Shown here piece after piece: positions 27,262 through 36,295 of a stretch of 64,000 bases of DNA (within the stretch, counting starts at the first letter, position 1; every line of letters begins with the position of its first letter). The stretch lies in assembly GCF_024435355.1 (NCBI RefSeq), contig NZ_JAMJWG010000002.1, positions 186,001 to 250,000 of the forward strand, read 5' to 3'. A model generated the notes under the pieces. That model made no database searches, was not told where the DNA came from, and worked only from the letters and a program-made list of their open reading frames with translations. The DNA comes from Streptomyces odontomachi (GTDB taxonomy: Bacteria; Actinomycetota; Actinomycetes; Streptomycetales; Streptomycetaceae). The position numbers were made by a program, and so were the translations under genes.

Positions 27262-27905
27262 AGCAGTCCCCTCTCGGTCAGCGTCTGCACCTCGGGCACG
27301 TCGAAGTCATCGGGCTTGTGGCCGATGGTGGAGACGAAGACGCGTCCGGCACCGACGGTCCTGGTCCACACGGCCGGCATCACGGCCGCGTCCGGATGCA
27401 CCTCGTCGGGCTCGAAGACGGTGGTGGCGAGCACGTCGACGAGCGGATCGGTGGCCACCCAGTACTGCTCGGTGTGGACGCGGAAGTCGCCGAGCCCGGC
27501 GACGACGGGGTGCGTGGCCCGCTCGGACACGATGCGCACCTCGTGGTCGAGGAAGCCGGCCGGGTGCATCAGGAACTGCCCGCCGGTCAGCAGCTGGTAG
27601 GGCAGGTCGGCGCGGAAGGCGTCGACGATGCCGCCGTGCCAGCCGGCCAGTCCGGTGCCCGCACGGACCGCCGCGGCCAGGCCGGCGCTCTGCTCGGGGG
27701 TGATCGTGCCCATGGTCCAGCACTGGACGATCAGATCGGTGGCGGTGAGCAGGTCGGCGTCCTCGTAGACGTCGAGCGTGTCGGAGAGCTCGACGGTGTA
27801 GCCGTGCTCCTTGAGGAACGGCACGAAGCGGTCGGTGATCGTCACGGGCTGGTGGCCCTCCCAGCCACCGCGTACGACAAGGGCCCGTCGGATGTTGGTC
27901 GTCAC
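27246..27905 (-). CDS. ThuA-domain protein (trehalose utilisation type)
   Basis: A 219-aa class I glutamine-amidotransferase-like protein of the ThuA family. Recognisable parts are the N-terminal RALVVRGGWEGHQPVTITDRF, the central TGLAGWHGGIVDAFR with its His, and the C-terminal RVFVSTIGHKPDDFDVPEV. ThuA proteins in other bacteria take part in oxidation of disaccharides to 3-keto sugars together with Gfo/Idh oxidoreductases. That partnership is seen here: its end overlaps the Gfo/Idh start. The GTG start at 27905 is the first fitting codon; the ribosome site is weak. Confidence 0.85.
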   Translation of the reverse strand: MTTNIRRALVVRGGWEGHQPVTITDRFVPFLKEHGYTVELSDTLDVYEDADLLTATDLIVQCWTMGTITPEQSAGLAAAVRAGTGLAGWHGGIVDAFRADLPYQLLTGGQFLMHPAGFLDHEVRIVSERATHPVVAGLGDFRVHTEQYWVATDPLVDVLATTVFEPDEVHPDAAVMPAVWTRTVGAGRVFVSTIGHKPDDFDVPEVQTLTERGLLWASR

Positions 27906-28391
27906 AGGCGTTCAACGCTCCCATCGATGTGCGCAGCAAAACGCGGCGGTCTCATCGTCGAGCCGCTCGGTCAGGGGGTGCCGGCAGGCGGTGCCGCTGA
28001 GGCGGTCGAGGCCGCGGCCGGGGGTCATGGGGCGTCACGATGCCGCCCACGGGGACGAGGGTGCTGGGGAAGTCGTCGTGGAAGGCGGGCAGTCATCGGA
28101 TTGTCGTCCTCAATCCGAACGCACCCGGGCGACTTTTGTCAACGCACCGGAGGATAGAGATCGGACGTCTGAGGTCGGCAGTCTCGCCGCTCTCCGCCTG
28201 CCGGCCGCCGCGGGGCCGTCCGCGTGCGCCACCGGCGATACCGGCCTCTTGGTCCAGGCCAGGAGGGCCGATTAACCTTCTGGCCACCGAAAGTTCAACT
28301 GCCAGGCGGCTCACGGGCTATCGTAGGGCAGGACGTAGGACATCTCACGTCCTACGTCCTTCTCAGGAGCAGCCTCACTGGAGCAGCCCTC
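27906..28391. promoter_or_regulatory. 486-bp divergent region with aldolase-gene operator
   Basis: It lies between the ThuA-like gene and the aldolase gene. Most of it shows no coding signal. The only strong structure is a perfect 12-bp inverted repeat at 28330-28360, about 30 bp before the aldolase ATG. Confidence 0.6.
28330..28360. promoter_or_regulatory. Perfect 12-bp inverted-repeat operator (AGGACGTAGGAC)
   Basis: AGGACGTAGGAC at 28330-28341 and its exact complement GTCCTACGTCCT at 28349-28360, with a 7-nt centre. It sits immediately upstream of the aldolase ribosome site (CAGGAG). The position in the likely promoter/leader and the lack of a gene end upstream argue for an operator, probably of a GntR/FadR-type dimer, not a terminator. 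Confidence 0.7.
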
Positions 28392-29351
28392 ATGGCCCTG
28401 ACCCCACCTCGACGCGGCGTCGTTCCGCCCCTCTGCACCCCGCTGGACGCCACCGGAGCCGTGGACACCGGCTCCCTCGGCCGGCTCGTCGAGCATCTGA
28501 TCCGCGGTGGTGTGCACGGCGTCTTCGCCCTCGGCTCGTCCGGCGAGACCGCCTATCTCACCGACGAGCAGCGCTGCGTCGTGCTGGAGACGGTCGTCGC
28601 CGCGGTGCGCGGCCGGGTGCCGGTGCTCGCCGGCGTCATCGACACGACCACGCCGCGCGTGCTGAGCCATGCGCGCAGGGCGGCCCACCTCGGCGCGGAC
28701 TCCCTGGTGGCCACGGCGCCGTTCTACACGCGCACCCACCCCAAGGAGATCACCCGGCACTTCCGCGCCCTGCGAGACGCCGTGGACCTGCCGCTGTTCG
28801 CCTACGACATCCCGGTCGCCGTGGGCACCAAGCTCCCGGCCCCCCTGGTGGCCGAACTCGCCGCGGACGGCACGCTGGCCGGTCTGAAGGACAGCAGCGG
28901 CGACGAGGGCGGCCTGCGGCGGCTGCTGGTCGCGCTGGGCGGCCGGCACGGCCGCGGCGACGGCCCCGCGCCGGACTTCACCGTCTTCACCGGCTCCGAA
29001 CTCACCGTCGACGCCGCGCTGCTCGCCGGTGTCGACGGCGTCGTGCCGGGCCTCGGCAACGTCGATCCGGCGGGCTACGTACGGCTCTACGAGGCGGCGC
29101 TGGCCGGCGACTGGGCGCAGGCCGCCAAGGAGCAGGAGCGTCTGGTCACCCTCTTCGGCATGGTGGACGCGGGCCCCGAGGCCGAGATGGGGCGCAGTTC
29201 GTCGGCGCTCGGCGCGTTCAAGTCCGCGCTGCACCAGCTGGGCGTCATCGACTGCGGCGGCACCGCGATCCCCCAGATTCCGCTCGGGGAGGCGTCGGAG
29301 GCGGAGGTGGGCCGGCTGCTGCGGGGGGCGGGGCTGTCGCCGGTGCGGTGA
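28392..29351 (+). CDS. Dihydrodipicolinate synthase-family aldolase
   Basis: A 319-aa class I aldolase of the DHDPS/N-acetylneuraminate lyase family. The signature GSSGETAYLT lies at about residues 48-57, the Tyr138 of YDIP and the Schiff-base Lys166 (AGLKDSSGD) are intact. Its neighbours (ThuA, Gfo/Idh, GntR regulator) suggest a 2-keto-3-deoxy sugar acid substrate; lysine biosynthesis is unlikely. An exact inverted-repeat operator precedes it. Confidence 0.87.
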   Translation: MALTPPRRGVVPPLCTPLDATGAVDTGSLGRLVEHLIRGGVHGVFALGSSGETAYLTDEQRCVVLETVVAAVRGRVPVLAGVIDTTTPRVLSHARRAAHLGADSLVATAPFYTRTHPKEITRHFRALRDAVDLPLFAYDIPVAVGTKLPAPLVAELAADGTLAGLKDSSGDEGGLRRLLVALGGRHGRGDGPAPDFTVFTGSELTVDAALLAGVDGVVPGLGNVDPAGYVRLYEAALAGDWAQAAKEQERLVTLFGMVDAGPEAEMGRSSSALGAFKSALHQLGVIDCGGTAIPQIPLGEASEAEVGRLLRGAGLSPVR

Positions 29352-29380
29352 CGACGCCGCGCCGCCCCTCCCGTCGTCAC
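29348..29380. terminator. Short bidirectional hairpin over two convergent stop codons
   Basis: GTGACGACG (29348-29356) and CGTCGTCAC (29372-29380), a perfect 9-bp inverted repeat with a 15-nt loop. The arms include the stop codons of the aldolase gene and of the convergent secreted-protein gene. Confidence 0.6.
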
Positions 29381-30333
29381 GGGCGCGGTCGCCAGCCGCC
29401 CACCGGCCCCACACGCTGGAGGACGCGGTATCCCGCCGCCCCCAGCACCCCCGCGATGAGGAGTCCCCCGAGCACGAGCTGCGCCGTGCCCCAGGGGCCT
29501 TCGGATGCCCCGGCCGCGCCGGCCTGAACGCCGTGCCGCGGCGGGCCGGGACCGTCCGTGCCCCGATCGCCGCCCGCGCCGGGATCGCCTCCTTCCGGCC
29601 CGGCGAGTCCGGAGTCCGTGCCGTCGCCGGGAGTGGCGTCACCGCCTTGCCCCGGATCGGGTCGCGCACCCTGAGCAGTGCTCCCGTCCTCCGGGTCCCC
29701 GTCGAGCGCGGGATCGTCGGAGGATCCCGGGTCCTGGAACGAGGGGGTGAGGCCGTCCTGGCCGGTACCGGGGTCGTACTCGTCGGCGCCGCCGGAGTCC
29801 GGCACATCGGCGCCGCCGGAGTCCACGGACGCCCCGGGGTCCGGAGGCAGGGTGTCGGCGCCGGACGTGGTGTCCGCACCGGGTCCCGGGTCAGCCGCGG
29901 CACCGGTGCGGGGCACCGACCGGACCGAGGGTTCGGGCGCCTCGTCGGTGCCGGGCGCCTGCCGGGTGACCGTGCCGCCGTCGGGCGCGCCGGGGGTCGG
30001 CCGCGGCGCCGGGCGGGGCCGTGCCGGGCAACCGGACGGTGTGCTGGGTGCCGGGTGCGCTCCGGTGGGTCGGAAGCGGACGTGGGTCGCGGGCGACAGC
30101 GGTGCAGTACGGTCGCGGGTCGCCTCGGTCCCGGCGTGGCCGGTGGACGTCGTGCCGGGCTCCGTCCGCCGGCAGCCGCGGGCACTCGAATCCGCCGGCG
30201 GAACCTGTCGTCCGGCGGCCGGCCCCGCGTCCGCGTACCGCGGGCCGCCCTGCGCCGCGGCGGCCGGCGCGACCGCGGCGGCCAGCACCACGGCGCTCAC
30301 CGCGGCGGCCCGGGCACACACTCTGGACCGCAT
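29377..30333 (-). CDS. Secreted Pro/Gly/Asp-rich protein with C-terminal membrane anchor
   Basis: A 318-aa low-complexity protein. Residues 1-28 form a signal peptide (RSRVCARAAAVSAVVLAAAVAPAAAA). About 220 residues rich in Pro, Gly, Asp, Ser and Thr follow. A single membrane helix near the C-terminus (AQLVLGGLLIAGVLGAAGYRVL) and a short basic tail end it. This layout is typical of streptomycete cell-wall-associated proteins; no LPxTG is visible. The start at 30333 follows GAGGGAG. I do not recognise a family. Confidence 0.7.
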   Translation of the reverse strand: MRSRVCARAAAVSAVVLAAAVAPAAAAQGGPRYADAGPAAGRQVPPADSSARGCRRTEPGTTSTGHAGTEATRDRTAPLSPATHVRFRPTGAHPAPSTPSGCPARPRPAPRPTPGAPDGGTVTRQAPGTDEAPEPSVRSVPRTGAAADPGPGADTTSGADTLPPDPGASVDSGGADVPDSGGADEYDPGTGQDGLTPSFQDPGSSDDPALDGDPEDGSTAQGARPDPGQGGDATPGDGTDSGLAGPEGGDPGAGGDRGTDGPGPPRHGVQAGAAGASEGPWGTAQLVLGGLLIAGVLGAAGYRVLQRVGPVGGWRPRP

Positions 30334-30494
30334 GGCATCGCTCCCTCGCTCCCGTCTGAAGAGCACTCCGCGCAGCACGTGCAAGGTCGGCAGGACATGC
30401 GGAAGGCCCCTGTCATCCGGCCACGCTAGGAGCGTCGTGGAGCGCCCGCCCGTGGAGCGGGTCCGTCCGACGTACCCGCACCGCCCCGCACGGG

Positions 30495-31133
30495 CTACGT
30501 GCTCGCGACGGGGGCCCCGGGCCCGTCCTCGGGCGTCACGTACCGCTGCACGGCGGGCGCGTACCGCTCGGTGACGTCGTCGATGGCCGTCGTGTGCAGT
30601 GCCCTGCCGCCGACGATGCCGTACATGACGCCCAGGCCGAGCAGCATGCCGACGGCCAGCTCGGCGCGCAGGCCCGCGTCGGGTCCGGGCAGCCGGGCCG
30701 CGAGGCGGTCACCGACCTGGGCGCGGAAATTGGCGCGCAGGACGTCGCCGTGCTCGCGGTGCAGGGGTGCGAAGACGATGCGCAGCAGCGGGTCGGCACC
30801 CTGCTCGGCCTGGCTGAGCAGGACGTGGCGCACCATGTGTGCGCCGAGCCGGTCCAGCGGCGCGTCCAGCAGGGCGGCCGCGTCCGTCTCGAACGACATC
30901 ACGTGCGCGAAGAGCGCGTCCTTGTTGCCGAAGTACTTCAGGATCAACGGCGGGCTGACGCCGGCGCGTTCGGCGACCGCTTTCAGCGTGATGTCGGCGT
31001 GCGCCCGCCGGGCCAGCAGGTACCGGGCCGCGCGGAGGATGGCGGCCTTGGTCTCCTCGGCGTCACGGCGGACCGGGTACGGGGCGGCCCTCGACGGGCC
31101 GGCGGCCGGATCGGCCCTGTGCTCCTGCACCAT
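30495..31133 (-). CDS. TetR-family transcriptional regulator
   Basis: A 212-aa TetR regulator. The DNA-binding domain (about residues 22-70) reads EETKAAILRAARYLLARR, ITLKAVAERAGVSPPLILKYFGNKDALFAHVM. A helical ligand domain of the group with the C-terminal TetR_C segment (GMLLGLGVMYGIVGG) follows. It lies 39 bp downstream of an MFS exporter gene on the same strand, so it is the likely repressor of this operon. It would act at the doubled dyad at 32825-32866. Confidence 0.9.
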   Translation of the reverse strand: MVQEHRADPAAGPSRAAPYPVRRDAEETKAAILRAARYLLARRAHADITLKAVAERAGVSPPLILKYFGNKDALFAHVMSFETDAAALLDAPLDRLGAHMVRHVLLSQAEQGADPLLRIVFAPLHREHGDVLRANFRAQVGDRLAARLPGPDAGLRAELAVGMLLGLGVMYGIVGGRALHTTAIDDVTERYAPAVQRYVTPEDGPGAPVAST

Positions 31134-31172
31134 GCGCTCGCGCTCCTTTCCCGCTCCGCGCCGTCCCGCCCT

Positions 31173-32768
31173 TCACCGGATCTTCCTCCCCGTCACACGG
31201 GCCATCCCGGTCGTCCCGTCCGCCCCACCGGCCTCGGCCACGGCGGCCACACCGCCCGCCTCGATGCCGCCAGGCGCCGCGACCGCTGCGCCCTGCGGGG
31301 CCGCGGCCGCCCCGGCGCCGTCCTCGAGCGCACCGCCACCGCGGCGGCCGGGCAAGTCCGGATCCGCGGGTATCGCGAACGCCGCGGCGCAGGCGGCCAG
31401 GGCGACGATGCCGGCCATCACGAACGCCAGCTGGTAGCCGTGCAGGGTGGGCACCGGCTGCCCGCCGACCGGCATCGTGTGCCGCACCAGCACCGCGGCC
31501 ACGGCGGCGCTGCACACGGCCTGGCCGATGGTGCGCAGCAGGACGTTCACGCCGTTGGCCGAGGCCGTCTGGTGGCCGGGCACCGCCCGGAGGATGAGCG
31601 TCGGCAGTGCCGAGTAGCACAGCGTGGTGCCCGAGGAGACGACCGCGGCGCCCACCATGACCGCCCACAGGGCCCGGCTGTCGGCGATCCGCACGACATA
31701 GCCGAGCGCGATCACCACCGCCCCGAGCGCCAGGGTGACCCGGGCGCCGCGCGCTGCGGAGATCCGGGCGGAGACCGGGGACAGCAGCAGCATGATCACG
31801 CCGTTCGGCAGCAGCACGAGTCCGCTGCCCACGATCGACAGGCCGAGCCCGTATCCGGTCGCCCGCGGTGCCTGCACCAGTTGGGCGGTGACCAGCGTGT
31901 TCGCGTAGAAGGCGAATCCGGCGAGCAGTGCGGTCAGATGCGGCAGCGCCACCCGCGGCCGGGTGGCGAGCCGCAGGTCGACGAGCGGGTCGGCGGTGCC
32001 CAGCTGCTGGTACCACCACAGGGCCAGTATCACCGCGCAGCCGCCGAACAGGCCCAGGATCCGCGGGCTGCCCCACCCCCACTGGCCACCCTGCGACACG
32101 GCGAGCAGCAGGCAGACGAGGCCGGCGGCGAGCCCGAACGCGCCGAGCGTGTCGAACCGCCCCGGCGACCTGACCGGGGACTCCCGCACCGCCCACCAGG
32201 CCAGCGCGAGCCCCAGTACGCCGAGCCCGCTGGTGGCCCAGAACATCACGTGCCAGTTCGCGTACTGCGCGATGAGTGCGGCCAGCGGCAGCCCGAGTGC
32301 GGCGCCGATGCCGACCGTGGAACTCATCAGCGCCACCGCCGCATTGGTGCGGGCCGGCGGCAGCACGTCACGCAGCAGGCTGATCGACAGCGGCACCACG
32401 GCGGCCGCCGCGCCCTGCAAGGCGCGGGCCGCGATGAGCACCCGGATGTCGGAGGTCAGCGCGCACAGCACCGAGCCGGTGGTCATCAGCGCCAGGGCGA
32501 GCAGCAGCACCCGGCGCCGCCCGTACATGTCGCCCGCCCGGCCGAGCACCGGAGTCAGCACGGCGCCGCTCAGCAGGGTGGCGGTGACCATCCAGGAGAC
32601 GGCCGCTGCGGAGGATCCGGTCAGCCGCGGCAGGTCCGGGAGCAGCGGCACGACGACGGTCTGCATGACGGCCATCAGGATGCCGCCGAAGGCGAGCACC
32701 GGCACCGTCATGCGTGCGCGTAAACCCGAGGTGCCGGGGGTGGTCTCCGCCGACGGGACAGCCTCCAT
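31173..32768 (-). CDS. MFS drug exporter, DHA2-like
   Basis: A 531-aa multidrug-exporter-type MFS protein with a long hydrophobic core and a Gly/Ala-rich cytoplasmic tail. The motif GRAGDMYGRRRVLL follows the second helix and LGLPLAALIAQYANWHVMFW matches the antiporter region. It is the first gene of an operon with the TetR regulator. The ATG at 32768 follows GGAG. A doubled TetR operator lies about 57 bp upstream, so expression is probably induced by its export substrate. Confidence 0.88.
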   Translation of the reverse strand: MEAVPSAETTPGTSGLRARMTVPVLAFGGILMAVMQTVVVPLLPDLPRLTGSSAAAVSWMVTATLLSGAVLTPVLGRAGDMYGRRRVLLLALALMTTGSVLCALTSDIRVLIAARALQGAAAAVVPLSISLLRDVLPPARTNAAVALMSSTVGIGAALGLPLAALIAQYANWHVMFWATSGLGVLGLALAWWAVRESPVRSPGRFDTLGAFGLAAGLVCLLLAVSQGGQWGWGSPRILGLFGGCAVILALWWYQQLGTADPLVDLRLATRPRVALPHLTALLAGFAFYANTLVTAQLVQAPRATGYGLGLSIVGSGLVLLPNGVIMLLLSPVSARISAARGARVTLALGAVVIALGYVVRIADSRALWAVMVGAAVVSSGTTLCYSALPTLILRAVPGHQTASANGVNVLLRTIGQAVCSAAVAAVLVRHTMPVGGQPVPTLHGYQLAFVMAGIVALAACAAAFAIPADPDLPGRRGGGALEDGAGAAAAPQGAAVAAPGGIEAGGVAAVAEAGGADGTTGMARVTGRKIR

Positions 32769-32824
32769 GAACGCTCCAGCGCAGGGGTGGGCCGGCGCAT
32801 GGCAACGGAGGCCGCACGCCGGAA

Positions 32825-32866
32825 GGTGAATCGGAATTCACCAGTGTAGGTGAATTCCGATTCACC
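32825..32866. promoter_or_regulatory. Doubled TetR-type operator
   Basis: Two 18-bp sites, GGTGAATCGGAATTCACC (32825-32842) and GGTGAATTCCGATTCACC (32849-32866), are exact reverse complements of each other. Each is itself a near palindrome of the GGTGAAT/ATTCACC half-site. They are six bases apart (24-bp centre spacing). The site is the only AT-rich patch upstream of the exporter gene. Confidence 0.8.
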
Positions 32867-33003
32867 TCATTGCCGACCGTGGGGGCGCGGGAGTATAGGG
32901 CGCGCTGGTGGCCGCAGCCGGCCCACCGTCCGCCGGTCCGCCGGTCCGCCGGTCACCAGGGCGTTCCCCGGGTGACCGGCCGAGTCGGGAGATCCGGAAC
33001 CGG

Positions 33004-34005
33004 TCAGGCCCCGGCCGCCTCGCCTCCGGCGATGACGTGGTCGATCCTGGCCAGTTCCGCGGGGCTGAACTCCAGGCCGCGCACGGCGGCCACGCTGTCG
33101 TCCAGCTGGGCGGTGCTGCTGGCCCCGATGACCGCCGAGGTCACGTTCCGCAGGACCCAGGCCAGGGCCAGCTGCGCCAGGGTCTGGCCGCGGTCCTGGG
33201 CGATCTCGTTGAGCGTCCGCAGCCGCCCGACGAGTTCGCCGGTCAGTTTCTCCTCGGTCAGGAAGGGGCTGTCTCCGGCGGCCCGGGAGCCTGCCGGGAC
33301 GCCGTTCAGGTAGCGGCTGCTGAGCAGGCCCTGCTCCAACGGCGAGTAGGCGATGGAGCCCACGCCGAGCTCGTCGAGCGCGTCCAGCAGGCCGTCCTCC
33401 ACCCAGCGGTCCAGCATCGAGTAGCGCGGCTGGTGGATGAGGAGCGGGGTGCCGAGGTCGGCCAGGATGCGCGCGGCCTCACGGGTCTGCTCGGCCGAGT
33501 AGTTGGACACGCCCACGTACAGCGCCTTGCCCTGCCGCACCGCCGTGTGCAGGGCCCCCATGGTCTCTTCCAGCGGGGTGTCGGGGTCGAAGCGGTGCGA
33601 GTAGAAGATGTCGACGTAGTCCAGGCCCATCCGGTCCAGGCTCTGGTCGAGCGAGGACAGCAGGTACTTGCGCGAGCCCCACTCGCCGTACGGGCCCGGC
33701 CACATCAGGTAGCCCGCCTTGGTGGAGATGACCAGCTCGTCGCGGTGGCGCGCGAGGTCGCGGCGCAGCGCCTCCCCCAGGAACTCCTCGGCGGCTCCGG
33801 GCGGCGGGCCGTAGTTGTTGGCCAGGTCGAAGTGGGTGATCCCGAGGTCGAAGGCGTGGCGGAGGATGTCCCGCTGGGTCTCGGCCGGCCGGTCGGGCCC
33901 GAAGTTGTGCCAGAGGCCCAGCGACAGTGCCGGCAGCCGAAGGCCGCTGCGGCCGGTGCGCCGGTAGGGCATGGCCGCGTATCGGTCGGGATGTGCGGTG
34001 TACAA
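33004..34005 (-). CDS. Aldo-keto reductase (L-glyceraldehyde 3-phosphate reductase type)
   Basis: A 333-aa AKR of the YghZ/GprA group (AKR14-like). The N-terminus MPYRRTGRSGLRLPALSLG is diagnostic. The tetrad positions are Asp and Tyr in FDLANNYGPP, Lys in ISTKAGYLM and His in IFYSHRFDP. The TTG at 34005 has AGGAG six bases upstream and gives the usual family N-terminus (YTAHPDRYAAMPYRR); the ATG at 33972 is the alternative. It is divergent from a LysR gene that probably controls it. Confidence 0.88.
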   Translation of the reverse strand: MYTAHPDRYAAMPYRRTGRSGLRLPALSLGLWHNFGPDRPAETQRDILRHAFDLGITHFDLANNYGPPPGAAEEFLGEALRRDLARHRDELVISTKAGYLMWPGPYGEWGSRKYLLSSLDQSLDRMGLDYVDIFYSHRFDPDTPLEETMGALHTAVRQGKALYVGVSNYSAEQTREAARILADLGTPLLIHQPRYSMLDRWVEDGLLDALDELGVGSIAYSPLEQGLLSSRYLNGVPAGSRAAGDSPFLTEEKLTGELVGRLRTLNEIAQDRGQTLAQLALAWVLRNVTSAVIGASSTAQLDDSVAAVRGLEFSPAELARIDHVIAGGEAAGA

Positions 34006-34160
34006 CGGGCGCTCCTGCGAAGGGTGCGGGGGGTCGCCTGGACCCCTCCGGTACATGACGGGCGGGCTGCGCCGGGCCGGCCCGATCGGCGGTCCCGGTG
34101 CGGACGCGGCCCCCAGCCTTCCGCCGAACCCGGGCAGCAGTCCAACAGGAGAATGCGATC

Positions 34161-34175
34161 GTATTGTGCGGATAC
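34161..34175. promoter_or_regulatory. LysR box in the AKR/LysR divergent region
   Basis: GTATTGTGCGGATAC is a 15-bp dyad with GTAT/ATAC arms, fitting the T-N11-A rule for LysR regulators. It ends 11 bp before the LysR ATG and about 155 bp from the AKR start. Confidence 0.55.
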
Positions 34176-34186
34176 GCTGCTGAATC

Positions 34187-35101
34187 ATGGAACTGCGTCA
34201 TCTCCAGCACTTCGTGGCCGTCGCCGAGGACCGGCATTTCACCCGGGCGGCGGAACGGCTGATGGTGTCCCAGTCGGGGCTGTCGGCCTCCATCAGGTCC
34301 CTGGAGCGCGAGCTACAGGCCCCGCTGTTCGTGCGCACCACCCGTCACGTCACCCTCACCGAAGCCGGCCGTGCGCTCCTCGCGGAGGCCGAACGCGTCC
34401 TGGCCGGGGTCCGGGCCGCCCAGGAGGCGGTGGCCGCGGTCCAGGGGGTGCTGCGCGGTCGGCTCGCGCTGGGGACCGAGCAGTGCGTCGCCGGCGTGCG
34501 GGTGCCGGCGTTGCTGGCGGCGTTCCGGGAGCGGCACCCGGAGGTCGAGATCCGGCTGCGGCAGGCCGGGTCGGCGCTGCTCGTCGAGGAGGTCGCCGCC
34601 GGGCGTCTCGACCTGGCGTTCGCGGTCACCGTCGGCGAGCTGCCGAGCACGGTGCGCAGCGTGCCACTCGCGCGCGAACCCATGGTCGTGCTCTGCCATC
34701 CGGCGCACCGCCTGGCCGCGCGCGCCGCAGAGCCCTCGGACGGCACCGGGTCCCCGGACGGCGCGGCCATCACCGACCTGGGCGGCCTCGGGAGTGAGGC
34801 GTTCGTGGACTTCCATCCGGACTGGGGCCCGCGCCGGACCACCGACGCCGCGTTCGCCGCGGCCCGGGTCAGCCGCACCGTGACGCTGGAGGTGGGCGAC
34901 GTGCACAGCCTGCTGGAGCTGGTCCAGGAGGGTCTGGGCATCGCGGTGGTGCCCCGGCACTTCGCCCGCAAACCCCAGGCGGCGGAGCTGTGCGCCATCC
35001 CGGTGAGCGGGCCGGCCCGGATCGCCTACGAGACGGTGGCGGTGCTGCCCCGGCGCCCGGCCACCAGCCCGGCGGCGCGGGAGCTGATGGGCCTGCTGTA
35101 G
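34187..35101 (+). CDS. LysR-family transcriptional regulator
   Basis: A 304-aa LysR regulator. The N-terminal winged helix HLQHFVAVAEDRHFTRAAERLMVSQSGLSASIRSLE is followed by the linker helix and a two-part substrate-binding domain (LALGTEQCVAG, LVQEGLGIAVVPRHFA). There is no ribosome site before the ATG, suggesting a leaderless message. It is divergent from the aldo-keto reductase and is its likely regulator. Confidence 0.9.
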   Translation: MELRHLQHFVAVAEDRHFTRAAERLMVSQSGLSASIRSLERELQAPLFVRTTRHVTLTEAGRALLAEAERVLAGVRAAQEAVAAVQGVLRGRLALGTEQCVAGVRVPALLAAFRERHPEVEIRLRQAGSALLVEEVAAGRLDLAFAVTVGELPSTVRSVPLAREPMVVLCHPAHRLAARAAEPSDGTGSPDGAAITDLGGLGSEAFVDFHPDWGPRRTTDAAFAAARVSRTVTLEVGDVHSLLELVQEGLGIAVVPRHFARKPQAAELCAIPVSGPARIAYETVAVLPRRPATSPAARELMGLL

Positions 35102-35245
35102 CGGCGGGCGACGGGACGCGGGCACCCCCCGCCTGGCTCCGCACGACTCCGCAATGCCCTCGGTACGGGACGGGCTCGGATCGCCCTGACAGACCTATGC
35201 TGGTCTTGCGGCTAATGACAGCTATACGGACGTCAGGAGGCCGTC

Positions 35246-36295
35246 ATGGTCGGGAGTCTTGTCGCCGCACTGGTGGCAGTGATCTGTGTGGGCCTGGTCG
35301 GCCTGCTGTCATCGGCACGGGTGGTCAAACAGTACGAGCGTGGGGTGATCTTCCGGCTCGGCCGGCTGCACGGATCGGCCCGCCATCCGGGACTCGCCCT
35401 GATCCTTCCGGGCGTGGACCGGCTGCACAAGGTCAACCTGCAGATCGTCACCCTGCCGGTGCCCGCGCAGGAGGGCATCACCAGGGACAACGTCACGGTA
35501 CGGGTGGACGCGGTCGTCTACTTCAAGGTGGTCGACGCGGTCAACGCACTGGTGCAGGTGGAGGACTACCGTTTCGCCGTCTCGCAGATGGCCCAGACGT
35601 CGTTGCGCTCCATCATCGGCAAGAGCGATCTCGACGATCTGCTCTCCAACCGAGAGAAGCTCAACCAGGGCCTGGAGCTGATGATCGACAGCCCCGCGGT
35701 CGGCTGGGGAGTGCAGATCGACCGGGTGGAGATCAAGGACGTGTCGCTGCCGGAGACGATGAAGCGCTCCATGGCGCGGCAGGCCGAGGCGGACCGGGAG
35801 CGGCGGGCCCGCATCATCAACGCGGACGCCGAGTACCAGGCCTCCAAGAAGCTGGCCGCCGCCGCCCAGGCGATGTCGAAGCAGCCGGCCGCGCTGCAAC
35901 TGCGGTTGTTGCAGACCATGGTGGCGGTCGCGGCGGAGAAGAACTCCACCCTCGTCCTGCCCTTCCCCGTCGAGCTGCTGCGCTTCCTGGAACGGGCGCA
36001 GGGCGGCACGGCACCCGCCGCGACGTCGACGGACGGGGCGGAGCCGTCTCCCCAGACCGAGGACGAGGCGGACGGCGAAGCCACCGACGCGGAGAAGGCC
36101 GACGAGGCCGACGAAGCCGGCGCGCCGGCGCTGGATGCCGGTGACGCGCTGGCGGAGCCGGGGCGTGACGGGGCGCTGTGGAACCCGACCGAGGTACCGG
36201 GCACGGCACACCCGACCCCGGCGGCGACCCCACCCCCGACGACCCCGGCGGCGGCGCCGGAGTCTCCGCCGAACGGTACGGAGCCGCGTGCCTGA
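35246..36295 (+). CDS. Slipin/stomatin-like SPFH protein
   Basis: A 349-aa membrane-anchored SPFH/band-7 protein. One N-terminal hydrophobic helix (LVAALVAVICVGLVGLLSS) is followed by the SPFH domain (residues about 25-190; VVKQYERGVIFRLGRL, RDNVTVRVDAVVYFKV) and a helical EAQ-like region. The C-terminal 100 residues are acidic then Pro-rich and unique to this group. It probably organises membrane microdomains. The start has AGGAGG five bases upstream. No NfeD partner is present next to it. Confidence 0.9.
   Translation: MVGSLVAALVAVICVGLVGLLSSARVVKQYERGVIFRLGRLHGSARHPGLALILPGVDRLHKVNLQIVTLPVPAQEGITRDNVTVRVDAVVYFKVVDAVNALVQVEDYRFAVSQMAQTSLRSIIGKSDLDDLLSNREKLNQGLELMIDSPAVGWGVQIDRVEIKDVSLPETMKRSMARQAEADRERRARIINADAEYQASKKLAAAAQAMSKQPAALQLRLLQTMVAVAAEKNSTLVLPFPVELLRFLERAQGGTAPAATSTDGAEPSPQTEDEADGEATDAEKADEADEAGAPALDAGDALAEPGRDGALWNPTEVPGTAHPTPAATPPPTTPAAAPESPPNGTEPRA

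Noticed and set aside
28330-28360. The 12-bp inverted repeat as a transcription terminator
   Set aside because: No gene on either strand ends just before it; it lies in the leader of the aldolase gene, so an operator is more likely.
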